Shown in pieces: positions 1 through 6,890 of a stretch of DNA of 15,251 nt; position 1 is the first letter of the stretch, and every line of letters starts with the position of its first letter. The DNA is taken from the NCBI GenBank assembly GCA_938003725.1, contig CALKXX010000240.1, positions 1 to 15,251 on the forward strand. Reading direction: 5' to 3'. The notes beneath the pieces are model-generated. The model saw nothing but the letters and a program-made list of their open reading frames with translations, was not told the origin of the DNA and ran no database searches. Made by a program: the position numbers and the translations under genes. Source of the stretch: an uncultured Sphingomonadaceae bacterium (lineage in GTDB: Bacteria > Pseudomonadota > Alphaproteobacteria > Sphingomonadales > Sphingomonadaceae).

Positions 1-568
1 ATTTGATGACATAGGCCGCGGCCCCTTTTTGAGAGGCGATGCTAGGGCCAAACCAGCGTACTGGGCCAAATGCGCTATAGCCGGATCCATCTTGCGTCCG
101 GTGCATGTTGTGGGTCACGAAGGCGATCTTGCCGCTAAGGCTGCCATCTGGCACCGCTTTCATGGCATCCAAAGAATCAAAATAGACAACTTCTGCTTCT
201 ATGCCGTTCGCGCCTGTGCTGCCGCTATTCCCTAGCGCAGTGACCTTTAACTCTTGTGGGTAGGGCGTTGTCACATAAGCTGTTTCCGCGCCGCGCACCC
301 ATGTCGGCATCATAAACGGTTCGTTGCGCACTTTGTCAAACCCAAGCGCGTTTAATTTATTCACAGACCATGTTCGCGCGCGTGCTTCTTGTTCTGTACC
401 GGCTTGCCGCGGACCGACTTCGGTCGTCAGGCCTTCGACTATATCATAGGCGACATCATCTTTAAGCGCCTCGGCCTGCAAACTCGCTGTTCCGTGATTG
501 TCGGCGAATGCGGCGGTGGAAAATGTTAGAACAGCAGTTCCAGCGAACAGTGTGATAAGTTTTTTCAT
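1..568 (-). CDS. Secreted M28-family metallopeptidase, N-terminal part (cut by window edge)
   Basis: Reading the minus strand from an ATG at 568 gives 189 codons without a stop, running off the window start. Residues 1-22 form a clear signal peptide: MKK, a hydrophobic core, then an AFA cleavage site before DNHG. The mature part has a region (about residues 35-75) typical of the start of M28/M20-like aminopeptidases, including GLTTEVGPRQAGT and a KLNALGFDKV stretch. A PA-domain-like region follows, ending in GPSIASQKGAAAYVIK, where PA inserts carry the SxKGAxA pattern. Zinc ligands would lie beyond the edge, so catalysis cannot be checked. The expected role is an exported zinc exopeptidase of the periplasm or outer surface. 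An AGG at suitable distance precedes the ATG. It is divergent from ettA. Family assignment rests on recall of motifs, and M20/M28 cannot be fully separated from this fragment. Confidence 0.8.
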   Translation of the reverse strand, partial: MKKLITLFAGTAVLTFSTAAFADNHGTASLQAEALKDDVAYDIVEGLTTEVGPRQAGTEQEARARTWSVNKLNALGFDKVRNEPFMMPTWVRGAETAYVTTPYPQELKVTALGNSGSTGANGIEAEVVYFDSLDAMKAVPDGSLSGKIAFVTHNMHRTQDGSGYSAFGPVRWFGPSIASQKGAAAYVIK

Positions 569-623
569 GAAATATGCCTAACGCCCGATCAAAGCTTTGC
601 CAATGCTCTCTTGCGATACGGAC

Positions 624-645
624 GCGCTTTCGCTAGGCGAAGCGC
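624..645. promoter_or_regulatory. Imperfect hairpin in the divergent spacer before ettA
   Basis: In the 112-bp spacer between the peptidase gene and ettA, GCGCTTTCGC is followed after TAG by GCGAAGCGC. This gives a stem of 6 and 3 pairs with one bulged T and a 3-nt loop. It ends about 35 nt before the ettA start. No T-run follows on either strand, so it is not a standard terminator. It could be a 5' leader structure or a protein-binding dyad. I see no convincing -35/-10 pair in this spacer for either gene. Confidence 0.3.
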
Positions 646-680
646 AAATTTCAGCACAATAAAATAAGGAATACTGCCAG

Positions 681-2360
681 ATGGCCGCCCAATATAGTTA
701 TGTCATGAAAGGCCTGACCAAGACCTATCAGAACAAGCAAAAACCGGTTTTGGAGAATATCAGCCTGCAATTTTACCCGGATGCGAAGATCGGCATTGTC
801 GGCCCCAATGGGGTCGGCAAATCGACCTTGATGAAGATCATGGCCGGACAAGATACCGACTTTACCGGAGAAGCCTGGGCCGGGGAGAATATTACGGTCG
901 GTTATCTTGAACAGGAACCAGAGCTTGATAACAGCAAGACGGTCAAGGAAAACGTCATGGAAGGCGTTGGTGAGATAACGGTTCATATCGCCCGGTTTAA
1001 CCAGATTACCGAGTTAATGGGCGATCCGCCGGAAGATGCGGATTTCGATGCGCTGATGGAAGAAATGGGCGTATTGCAGGAAAAAATTGATGCGGTTGAT
1101 GGATGGACGCTCGACAATCAGCTTGAAATCGCAATGGAAGCGTTGCGTTGTCCTCCCGGTGATAGCAGTGTGGAGAGCCTCTCTGGAGGTGAAAAGCGCC
1201 GCGTCGCACTCTGCCGGCTGCTTTTGGAAAAACCCAGCATTCTCTTACTCGATGAACCTACCAACCACCTGGATGCGGAATCGGTATCCTGGTTAGAGAA
1301 CCATCTGCGCGAATATGCCGGCAATGTTATCATGGTGACCCATGATCGCTATTTCCTCGACAATGTCGTCAATTGGATGCTCGAACTCGATCGTGGGCGT
1401 TACTACGTTTATGAAGGAAATTATTCGCTCTATCTGGAAAAGAAAGCAAAGCGGCTTGAGCAAGAAGCCCGCGAAGATAAGGGCAAGCAAAAGGCGATGA
1501 ATGACGAACTCGCCTGGATGCGTCAAAATCCCAAGGGGCGACAGACCAAATCAAAAGCCCGTATCAAAAGCTTTGATCAGTTGGTGGAAGCACAAGAAAA
1601 ACGCGATCCCAGCAAAGCACAGATTCTGATTCAGACGCCAGAACGTTTGGGCGGCAAAGTGATTGACGTCGAGAATCTTTCCAAAGCCTATGGCGACAAA
1701 TTGTTGTTTGACGATCTCAGCTTTTCTCTCCCACCCGGCGGTATTGTTGGCGTGATTGGTCCCAATGGCGCGGGCAAAACAACCCTGTTCAAGATGCTGA
1801 TCGGCAAGGAAGAACCGGATAGCGGTAAAGTCGCAATCGGCGAAACGGTAAAGCTTGGCTATGTCGATCAAAGCCGCGATGATCTTGATCCGTCAAAAAA
1901 TGTCTGGGAAGCGATTTCCGATGGCCATGATTATATGACTATCGGCAAACATGAAATGTCGACCCGGGCCTATGTTGGTGCGTTTAACTTTAAAGGCACG
2001 GACCAGCAAAAGGCCGTCGGGCAGATTTCCGGCGGCGAACGCAACCGGGTGCATATGGCGCGGATGCTAAAAGAGGGCGGCAATGTGCTGCTGCTTGATG
2101 AGCCGACCAATGATCTGGATGTCGAGACATTGTCTGCACTGGAAGAGGCGCTGGAAAGCTTCGCCGGTTGCGCCGTAGTGATCTCGCATGACCGCTTCTT
2201 CCTAGACCGCTTAGCGACGCATATATTGGCGTTTGAGGGCGATAGCCATGTCGAATGGTTTGAGGGTAATTTTGAGAGTTACGAAGAAGACAAAAGGCGA
2301 CGTTTGGGCGACGCTGCGGATCGGCCGACACGGGTGTCATACAAGAAATTGACGAGGTGA
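681..2360 (+). CDS. ettA: Energy-dependent translational throttle protein EttA (ABC-F ATPase)
   Basis: This soluble ABC-F protein binds the ribosomal E site and gates the first steps of elongation according to the ATP/ADP ratio. Its 559 residues match the roughly 555 of E. coli EttA. Domain 1 has Walker A GPNGVGKST (41-49), signature LSGGE (167-171), Walker B with DEPTNHL (191-197) and switch His221. Domain 2 has GPNGAGKTT (360-368), ISGGE (449-453), DEPTND (473-478) and His503. Both catalytic glutamates (192, 474) are present. An arm insertion lies at about 90-150 and the charged P-site tRNA interaction linker at about 245-325. There are no membrane segments, as expected for ABC-F. The start is chosen from an AAGGA about 10 nt upstream of the ATG. 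It stands alone on the plus strand and converges on putP. Confidence 0.96.
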   Translation: MAAQYSYVMKGLTKTYQNKQKPVLENISLQFYPDAKIGIVGPNGVGKSTLMKIMAGQDTDFTGEAWAGENITVGYLEQEPELDNSKTVKENVMEGVGEITVHIARFNQITELMGDPPEDADFDALMEEMGVLQEKIDAVDGWTLDNQLEIAMEALRCPPGDSSVESLSGGEKRRVALCRLLLEKPSILLLDEPTNHLDAESVSWLENHLREYAGNVIMVTHDRYFLDNVVNWMLELDRGRYYVYEGNYSLYLEKKAKRLEQEAREDKGKQKAMNDELAWMRQNPKGRQTKSKARIKSFDQLVEAQEKRDPSKAQILIQTPERLGGKVIDVENLSKAYGDKLLFDDLSFSLPPGGIVGVIGPNGAGKTTLFKMLIGKEEPDSGKVAIGETVKLGYVDQSRDDLDPSKNVWEAISDGHDYMTIGKHEMSTRAYVGAFNFKGTDQQKAVGQISGGERNRVHMARMLKEGGNVLLLDEPTNDLDVETLSALEEALESFAGCAVVISHDRFFLDRLATHILAFEGDSHVEWFEGNFESYEEDKRRRLGDAADRPTRVSYKKLTR

Positions 2361-2447
2361 GTGGGATGGAAATCGAGCGCGTGGTTCGAGAGATGCCGGT
2401 GCCAAAAATGTCAGGGTGAGCGAGGATAGTTTTGATAACTTTTTGGT

Positions 2448-3926
2448 TTAGTTAATCGCCACCTTGCCATCTGGGTACGTGATCAAACTAATCCCAATAA
2501 TTGCTGCCATCGCTGCCAGAAATCCCGGGATAATCTCATAGACCCCCGGACCGCCCATAAACTCGGCGTTCCAGCCTAGCGCTATCCACGCCATGACCAC
2601 GCCCGCGCCAGTTACCAATCCGGCCACTGCGCCGGCGCCGGTCATGCGGTCCCACGTCAGTGATAATAATATCAATGGCCCAAATGCCGCGCCAAATCCC
2701 GCCCATGCGTTGCTCACCAATCCAAGCACTTCGCTATTTTGATTGCGGGCAATCACAATCGCGGCGACCGCAACCAAGGCGACGAATATCCGTCCGACAT
2801 TGACGATCTCCCGCTCGCTGGCCTGTTTACGCAGAAACAGCCGATAGAAATCCTCGGTCAGCGAACTGCTCGATACCAATAGCTGCGAACTGATCGTGCT
2901 CATAATTGCGGCCAGCAACGCTGCCAACAGAAATCCGGTGATCAGCGGGTGGAACAGAGTATTTGCAAGCAAGATGAAGATGGTTTCAGGATCTTCCAGC
3001 GCCAACCCGTTTCGTTCGATATAGGCGCGCCCCGCAATGCCAACCCCGATCGCGCCGATCAGCGCCACGCCCATCCAACTCATCCCGATATTGCGTGCCG
3101 CCTTGACGTCACTGACCGAACGCACTGCCATGAACCGCACGATGATATGCGGTTGTCCGAAATAACCCAGGCCCCACGCTATGGCGGATAAGAAACCAAC
3201 GAAACTCAACCCGGCGGTTAAGCTGAGGAAATTGGGATCAATATTGTTCAGTATATCGGTGATAGGGATGTCGGAATTGTCGCCCATCAAAACGACAATG
3301 GGCATCAGCACAAGGGCCACAACCATGATGCAGCCCTGTACGAAATCAGTCAGGCTAACCGCTAGAAAACCGCCGACCATCGTATAGGCCAGCACCACGC
3401 CGGCAGTAATCCAGATACCAAGCATATAGTCGCTGATGCCCGTTTGACCGAACAGGTCGGCAAAACTGGTTTCGAATAACTTTCCGCCTCCCACCAGTCC
3501 TGCAGCGGTGTAAACTGCAAAAAATATCACGATGATGACGGCGCTGGTGACCCTTAGCGCCAGCGCCCTGTCGGGGAAGCGATTGGCCAGGAATTGCGGG
3601 ATGGTGAGCGCATTGTCCAGTTTCTCAGTTTGCTCTCTCAGCCGGGGCGCAACGATGTACCAATTCGCCAGCGCGCCAGCAAACAGGCCGATCCCAATCC
3701 ATGCTTCCACCAAACCCGTTGCATATAAAGCACCGGGGAGCCCAAGTAACAGCCAGCCAGACATGTCGCTGGCACCAGCGGAGAGCGCTGCTACCGCTGG
3801 ATGCAGGTTTCGTCCGCCGAGCAGATATGCTTCGCTGCTATCCGTTGATTTTCGCCAGGCATAGAGCCCGATGCCGATCATCAGAATGAAGTAGAGCGCA
3901 AGTGAAATGAGTGTGCCGGTTTCCAT
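2448..3926 (-). CDS. putP: Sodium/proline symporter PutP
   Basis: An inner-membrane sodium:solute symporter (SSS family) that imports L-proline with Na+. It has 492 residues (E. coli PutP has 502) and many hydrophobic helices across its length. Family hallmarks are the ASDMSGWLLLGLPGA stretch (52-66), with Asp54 and Ser56 matching the E. coli Na+/proline-site residues Asp55 and Ser57. The SSS signature around WGLGYFGQPHIIVRFMA is at 251-267. Ser343-Thr344 in the MSTISSQLLVSSS helix match the second Na+ site. It lies 33 bp after the small membrane protein gene in the same direction, so read-through is possible, but no putA is present to confirm a catabolic role. There is no good Shine-Dalgarno before the ATG. 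Proline specificity is inferred from similarity; other SSS substrates are less likely given these motifs. Confidence 0.92.
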   Translation of the reverse strand: METGTLISLALYFILMIGIGLYAWRKSTDSSEAYLLGGRNLHPAVAALSAGASDMSGWLLLGLPGALYATGLVEAWIGIGLFAGALANWYIVAPRLREQTEKLDNALTIPQFLANRFPDRALALRVTSAVIIVIFFAVYTAAGLVGGGKLFETSFADLFGQTGISDYMLGIWITAGVVLAYTMVGGFLAVSLTDFVQGCIMVVALVLMPIVVLMGDNSDIPITDILNNIDPNFLSLTAGLSFVGFLSAIAWGLGYFGQPHIIVRFMAVRSVSDVKAARNIGMSWMGVALIGAIGVGIAGRAYIERNGLALEDPETIFILLANTLFHPLITGFLLAALLAAIMSTISSQLLVSSSSLTEDFYRLFLRKQASEREIVNVGRIFVALVAVAAIVIARNQNSEVLGLVSNAWAGFGAAFGPLILLSLTWDRMTGAGAVAGLVTGAGVVMAWIALGWNAEFMGGPGVYEIIPGFLAAMAAIIGISLITYPDGKVAIN

Positions 3927-3959
3927 GGGCCGGTTCTTAGGGAAGGGGGATCGCGTTGG

Positions 3960-4505
3960 CTAGTTTTCGAGTGCTACCATCTTCGCACCAGCGACCAGAG
4001 CCTTTGCCTCTGTAGCGTCAGTGACGATTTTTAGATCGGCGCTATTGTTCACGGCACCCATTGAAAGGCCGGCTTGGACAACGACCGTATCGTTACCATG
4101 CGTCGTAATCTGAATCTTGGTTTCTTCTTTTGCATTTTTTGCCGGTTTGGCAATGATATTATGGTGACCTGGCTCCACTTCGGCATAAGCGTAAAGCCCG
4201 CTTTTGATCTGGGTGCTACCCGCGCCTTCGATGGTCAGGTCCATACCCTGTTTTCCGCCAACGAAACCCTTTCGAACGATGTATATCCCGCATTTGCCTT
4301 CGGGCGGCGACATCGTGGCGGCAGCGGCCTGCAACTTTGGATCCGCCATAGCGACTTTTTTGTTGCCAGAGAGATTATGCGCGATTGATCCGGCAATAAG
4401 GCCGAATGCCAGTCCAAAAATACCGCACATTATCGGGCCATATCCTGCCAAGCCGCCTAGGAAACCACCGATAACGGCACCAATGATAAATGATATGGGT
4501 TTCAT
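3960..4505 (-). CDS. Small glycine-rich membrane protein with DUF2846-like domain
   Basis: A 181-residue protein of unknown function. Residues 5-22 and 25-43 are two glycine-rich hydrophobic segments resembling a glycine-zipper hairpin (GAVIGGFLGGLAGYG). After a linker, residues 68-120 resemble DUF2846-type beta domains: a GKCGIYIVRKG strand, a small loop, SGLYAYAEVEPGHHNI, then further strands to about 165. The C-terminus is alanine-rich. An AGGA about 8 nt before the ATG supports the start. It sits between the NYN/OST-HTH gene and putP, 33 bp from each, on the same strand. The likely location is the inner membrane with the domain outside or in the cytoplasm; the topology cannot be decided. 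The DUF2846 match is from memory of the family pattern and is moderate only. Confidence 0.75.
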   Translation of the reverse strand: MKPISFIIGAVIGGFLGGLAGYGPIMCGIFGLAFGLIAGSIAHNLSGNKKVAMADPKLQAAAATMSPPEGKCGIYIVRKGFVGGKQGMDLTIEGAGSTQIKSGLYAYAEVEPGHHNIIAKPAKNAKEETKIQITTHGNDTVVVQAGLSMGAVNNSADLKIVTDATEAKALVAGAKMVALEN

Positions 4506-4538
4506 CTTTTTATCCTGTGATCAAAAATCTATCTGTCG

Positions 4539-5309
4539 TCAACGTAACCGCTTTACCCACACATCTCCGCCTTCTCGGCGCTGCACTTCGAAATTGGGCA
4601 CTTCGTCAAACATATCGACAAGCTTTGTAAATCCATAGTTCCGGACGTCAAAGCTCGAACGGTTGCCCGCGAGTTTCCCGACTTCGCTAAGGCTGGCAAA
4701 TCCCTTTTCATCTCGGCTGCTCGCCATATAGGCGTCTACCAGCAGTTTCAGGAGATCTTCATCAACCTGTCCGTTGGAATTGCCGCCACCATCATTTGCG
4801 GCCGACTGACTTTCTTCTGACTTGCCGCCACCTTGAGACCGTTTACCGGCTTTGATCAGTGCATCTACATCAATGAAGCGGCTGCAAGCCTGTTTGAAGG
4901 CATCCGGTGTTTTCGCACTACCAAAGCCGTACACAGGCAAGCCTTCCTGACGGATACGCATGGCCAAGGGCATGAAATCACTGTCACTGCTCATGATCCC
5001 GAAACCGCTTACTTTTTCGCCATAGAGCAGGTCCATTGCATCAATGGTCATCTTCATATCCGTAGCGTTCTTGCCCTTTGTCATGTCAAATTGCTGTTGT
5101 GGATCAATGCCATATTTATGCAGCCGGTCGACCCAACCCTTCAGCGCCTGTTTACGCCAATTGCCATAGGCGCGGCGGATATTGACGGTCCCTAGTTCAG
5201 CAAGCGCGGTCAAAACGGGATCAATGCCGTTGTGGCTGGCATTGTCGGCATCGATCAGGAGGGCGATATTATCATATGGTTTTATCATTGCGGTTTGATG
5301 GACGGGCAA
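4539..5309 (-). CDS. NYN-domain (LabA/DUF88-like) putative RNase with C-terminal OST-HTH/LOTUS domain
   Basis: Residues 15-150 form a NYN (PIN-like) nuclease domain. Its acidic positions are Asp20 and Asp22 (LLIDADNAS), Asp84 (KGKNATDMKM) and Asp109/Asp111 (SSDSDFMPL), the expected metal-binding set. A Gly/Ser/Asn-rich linker spans about 155-182. Residues 183-256 match an OST-HTH/LOTUS fold, a putative RNA-binding winged helix, with FASLSEVGKL and YGFTKLVDMF features. NYN proteins are known or predicted metal-dependent ribonucleases; the substrate here is unknown. The start is uncertain. The frame from 5309 begins with TTG, with AGAAGGA directly touching it. The first ATG is at 5288 (residue 8) but lacks a close ribosome site. 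I favour ATG 5288 by domain layout, with low certainty. It lies 20 bp after the flavoprotein gene. Confidence 0.85.
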   Translation of the reverse strand: MPVHQTAMIKPYDNIALLIDADNASHNGIDPVLTALAELGTVNIRRAYGNWRKQALKGWVDRLHKYGIDPQQQFDMTKGKNATDMKMTIDAMDLLYGEKVSGFGIMSSDSDFMPLAMRIRQEGLPVYGFGSAKTPDAFKQACSRFIDVDALIKAGKRSQGGGKSEESQSAANDGGGNSNGQVDEDLLKLLVDAYMASSRDEKGFASLSEVGKLAGNRSSFDVRNYGFTKLVDMFDEVPNFEVQRREGGDVWVKRLR

Positions 5310-5329
5310 TCCTTCTCAATCAAGCGTAA

Positions 5330-5956
5330 TCAGGGCACCAGCCATTCCGATTCCCACGCACCGGCGTCATCATCCCAAATATACCGAGCCCGGCGATGTC
5401 CGGTATGCGCGAGATATAACCATTCTATTCGCTCGATTTCCGCCAGCAATATCGCGAAATTTGAGCGGGCAGGGGCCACTTTGTCCGCCGAAGGTTTCTG
5501 CCCTTCCAAATCTGGATGTAGCCCAGATGTTGGGCGATCGACCACGCTTCCCGGTGCGGGATAAGCCAAGTAGCACCTTTTTCCATAGAGGGTTGCGTTC
5601 TCCCAATTCTCATCAACTGCGGGACCTTGCGTTTCAATTCTGCCTGAACCGGTAAGGCGCAACTGTGTTTTTGCAGCCGGATGATAGCACAAAATGGATA
5701 TCGCAGCCTGTTCGCCAATCTCTGCAACCTTTGTTGCACGCAGGTCTGTGTTAAAGCGAAGAAGCCGGTTTTCGCGGTCAACCTTGCGGAGCACCATCAC
5801 GCGCTGACTGGGGTTGCCGTTGCTGTCCACCGATGCGACGACGGGTGTGTGCAGCGGTGAAGTGCGATCCTTTTTGCCGTCAATCAGAAGTTTCCATGCT
5901 TCCTTAAGAGAGAGCTCTAAGTCATTCAAAAAAGATTCTTCTGTGGCCGTTGTCAT
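5330..5956 (-). CDS. FMN-binding split-barrel protein, pyridoxamine 5'-phosphate oxidase family (Alr4036-like)
   Basis: A 208-residue cytoplasmic flavoprotein of the PNPOx-like split-barrel group. The FMN-contact strands are recognisable: SQRVMVLRK (50-58) and FNTDLRATK (68-76). The C-terminal GHRRARYIW (186-194) resembles the substrate-side GHRRA segment of PdxH-like enzymes. Residues 134-165 form a loop less conserved than in PdxH. This fits the Alr4036/PF12766 type better than canonical PdxH, so a pyridoxal phosphate biosynthetic role should not be assumed. The gene starts with ATG inside the TGA stop of the carbonic anhydrase gene (ATGA overlap), with no clear Shine-Dalgarno of its own. 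It is probably translated by coupling in the sbtA-sbtB-CA transcript. The substrate is unknown. Confidence 0.82.
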   Translation of the reverse strand: MTTATEESFLNDLELSLKEAWKLLIDGKKDRTSPLHTPVVASVDSNGNPSQRVMVLRKVDRENRLLRFNTDLRATKVAEIGEQAAISILCYHPAAKTQLRLTGSGRIETQGPAVDENWENATLYGKRCYLAYPAPGSVVDRPTSGLHPDLEGQKPSADKVAPARSNFAILLAEIERIEWLYLAHTGHRRARYIWDDDAGAWESEWLVP

Positions 5957-6576
5957 TCGACTGCCGCAAACTCGCCGCTACTTTCATCCAATTCGAACAA
6001 TTTGGCTTCTCCGATCGCATACCAGGCGCCATGTAGCGTTAATTCCCCGGCTTGTTCGCGCCGCGCGATGAATGGAAAGGTGCGCAGGTTTTTCAAACTC
6101 ACCTTGATCGCCTCTAACTCCAATGATCGCTGCGGATCTGATGGGTCATCGGCAACGACTTTATCCCTCGCATCTGTGATGATGCTCATCCACTCGTCAA
6201 TAAAGCTGGGGCCGGGTTCCCCTAAATCGCCGCCTTCCAACGCAGCCTTTATCCCGCCGCACTGTCCGTGGCCCAGCACGACAATATGTTTTACATGCAA
6301 TCCTGATACACCAAATTCGATGGCAGCAGATGCCCCGTGCATGCCGACGCCATCATCATAAGGTGGAACCAAATTTGCAACATTACGCAGCGCGAACATT
6401 TGGCCGGGGCCGGTGTCGAATATTGTTGCTGGATCTACGCGGCTATCGCAACAGGAGATGACCATGACTGGCGGATGTTGACCAGCTGCCAACTCATCAT
6501 ATCGTGCCTTTTGCCTAGGGTAGCTATATTCCTTAAAGCGCTTATATCCATCAAGCAAAGCATTGAATTCAGACAT
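5953..6576 (-). CDS. Beta-class carbonic anhydrase
   Basis: Interconverts CO2 and bicarbonate in the cytoplasm. The 207-residue length is typical of the bacterial beta class. Zinc ligands are Cys42, His103 and Cys106 (SCCDSRVDP at 41-49; GHGQCGG at 102-108). The Asp44-Arg46 catalytic dyad and the HGASAAIEFGV helix (80-90) are also present. There is no signal peptide. GGAG lies about 9 nt before the ATG. The start overlaps the last base of the sbtB stop (TAATG) and the end overlaps the flavoprotein start by 4 nt, so the gene sits in a compact operon behind a putative bicarbonate transporter. The paired bicarbonate and CO2 chemistry strengthens the assignment of all three genes. Whether it is the cell's main carbonic anhydrase cannot be judged from this window. 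Confidence 0.95.
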   Translation of the reverse strand: MSEFNALLDGYKRFKEYSYPRQKARYDELAAGQHPPVMVISCCDSRVDPATIFDTGPGQMFALRNVANLVPPYDDGVGMHGASAAIEFGVSGLHVKHIVVLGHGQCGGIKAALEGGDLGEPGPSFIDEWMSIITDARDKVVADDPSDPQRSLELEAIKVSLKNLRTFPFIARREQAGELTLHGAWYAIGEAKLFELDESSGEFAAVE

Positions 6577-6887
6577 TAAAAACGATCTCCACGAACAACT
6601 TCTACATTTCCAATGGTGATTAGCAGGCCGTAGCTTTCAAGCAAGGGGGCGATAGCATCTGCAAGTTGGTTGGTCTTTTCCTCATTGGCGATCATCAATA
6701 TAATCGATTTTGCCGCCGCCCCGGTCACTTCATCGTGGTCCCATCGTTCCGCCCGGCTACCTCCGGAAGCAATTTTGATCAAGCTCCACCCTGAAATATC
6801 AACCTTTTTGATAATCTCGATCATGCGCGGTACCAGTGGTGTGTCGAGCAATATTTCAATACGTTTACGTTGTACCGTTGCTACCAT
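6576..6887 (-). CDS. sbtB: SbtB-like PII-family signalling protein
   Basis: A 103-residue PII-like protein. In cyanobacteria SbtB forms a trimer that binds adenine nucleotides, including cAMP, and docks on SbtA to modulate bicarbonate uptake. The sequence shows the ferredoxin-like beta-alpha-beta pattern: KRIEILLDT, a helix, then GWSLIKIASGGSRAERW (33-49), which matches the GYTV...GGKGSR segment of cyanobacterial SbtB leading into the T-loop. It ends with ITIGNVEVVRGDRF, equivalent to the SbtB segment before its C-terminal cysteine loop. That CGPxGC loop is absent and the protein has no cysteine. The T-loop lacks the Tyr51 region of GlnB. It lies 3 nt after sbtA, with AGGAT 7 nt before its ATG. 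Pairing with sbtA makes SbtB much more likely than GlnB/GlnK. Confidence 0.87.
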   Translation of the reverse strand: MVATVQRKRIEILLDTPLVPRMIEIIKKVDISGWSLIKIASGGSRAERWDHDEVTGAAAKSIILMIANEEKTNQLADAIAPLLESYGLLITIGNVEVVRGDRF

Positions 6888-6890
6888 GAT

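Noticed and set aside
620..633. GG-N10-GC spacing before ettA as a sigma-54 promoter
   Set aside because: Only the invariant dinucleotides match. The TTGG and TTGC blocks are missing and the bases belong to the GC-rich hairpin.
1551..1871. Long antisense ORFs inside ettA, putP, dusB and ntrC
   Set aside because: They show no family motifs and mirror the coding pattern of well-supported genes on the other strand.
2366..2419. 17-codon ORF after ettA
   Set aside because: It is too short, with only a GAGG overlapping the ettA end as ribosome site and no recognisable feature. It is probably chance in an 87-bp convergent spacer.
2361..2447. Terminator between convergent ettA and putP
   Set aside because: Only a 4-bp AGTT/AACT stem before a short T-run (about 2428-2442) is visible, too weak to call.
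5330..5956. PdxH, pyridoxal phosphate synthesis
   Set aside because: The fold matches, but the middle and the substrate region differ from canonical PdxH. Only the broader flavoprotein family is supported.
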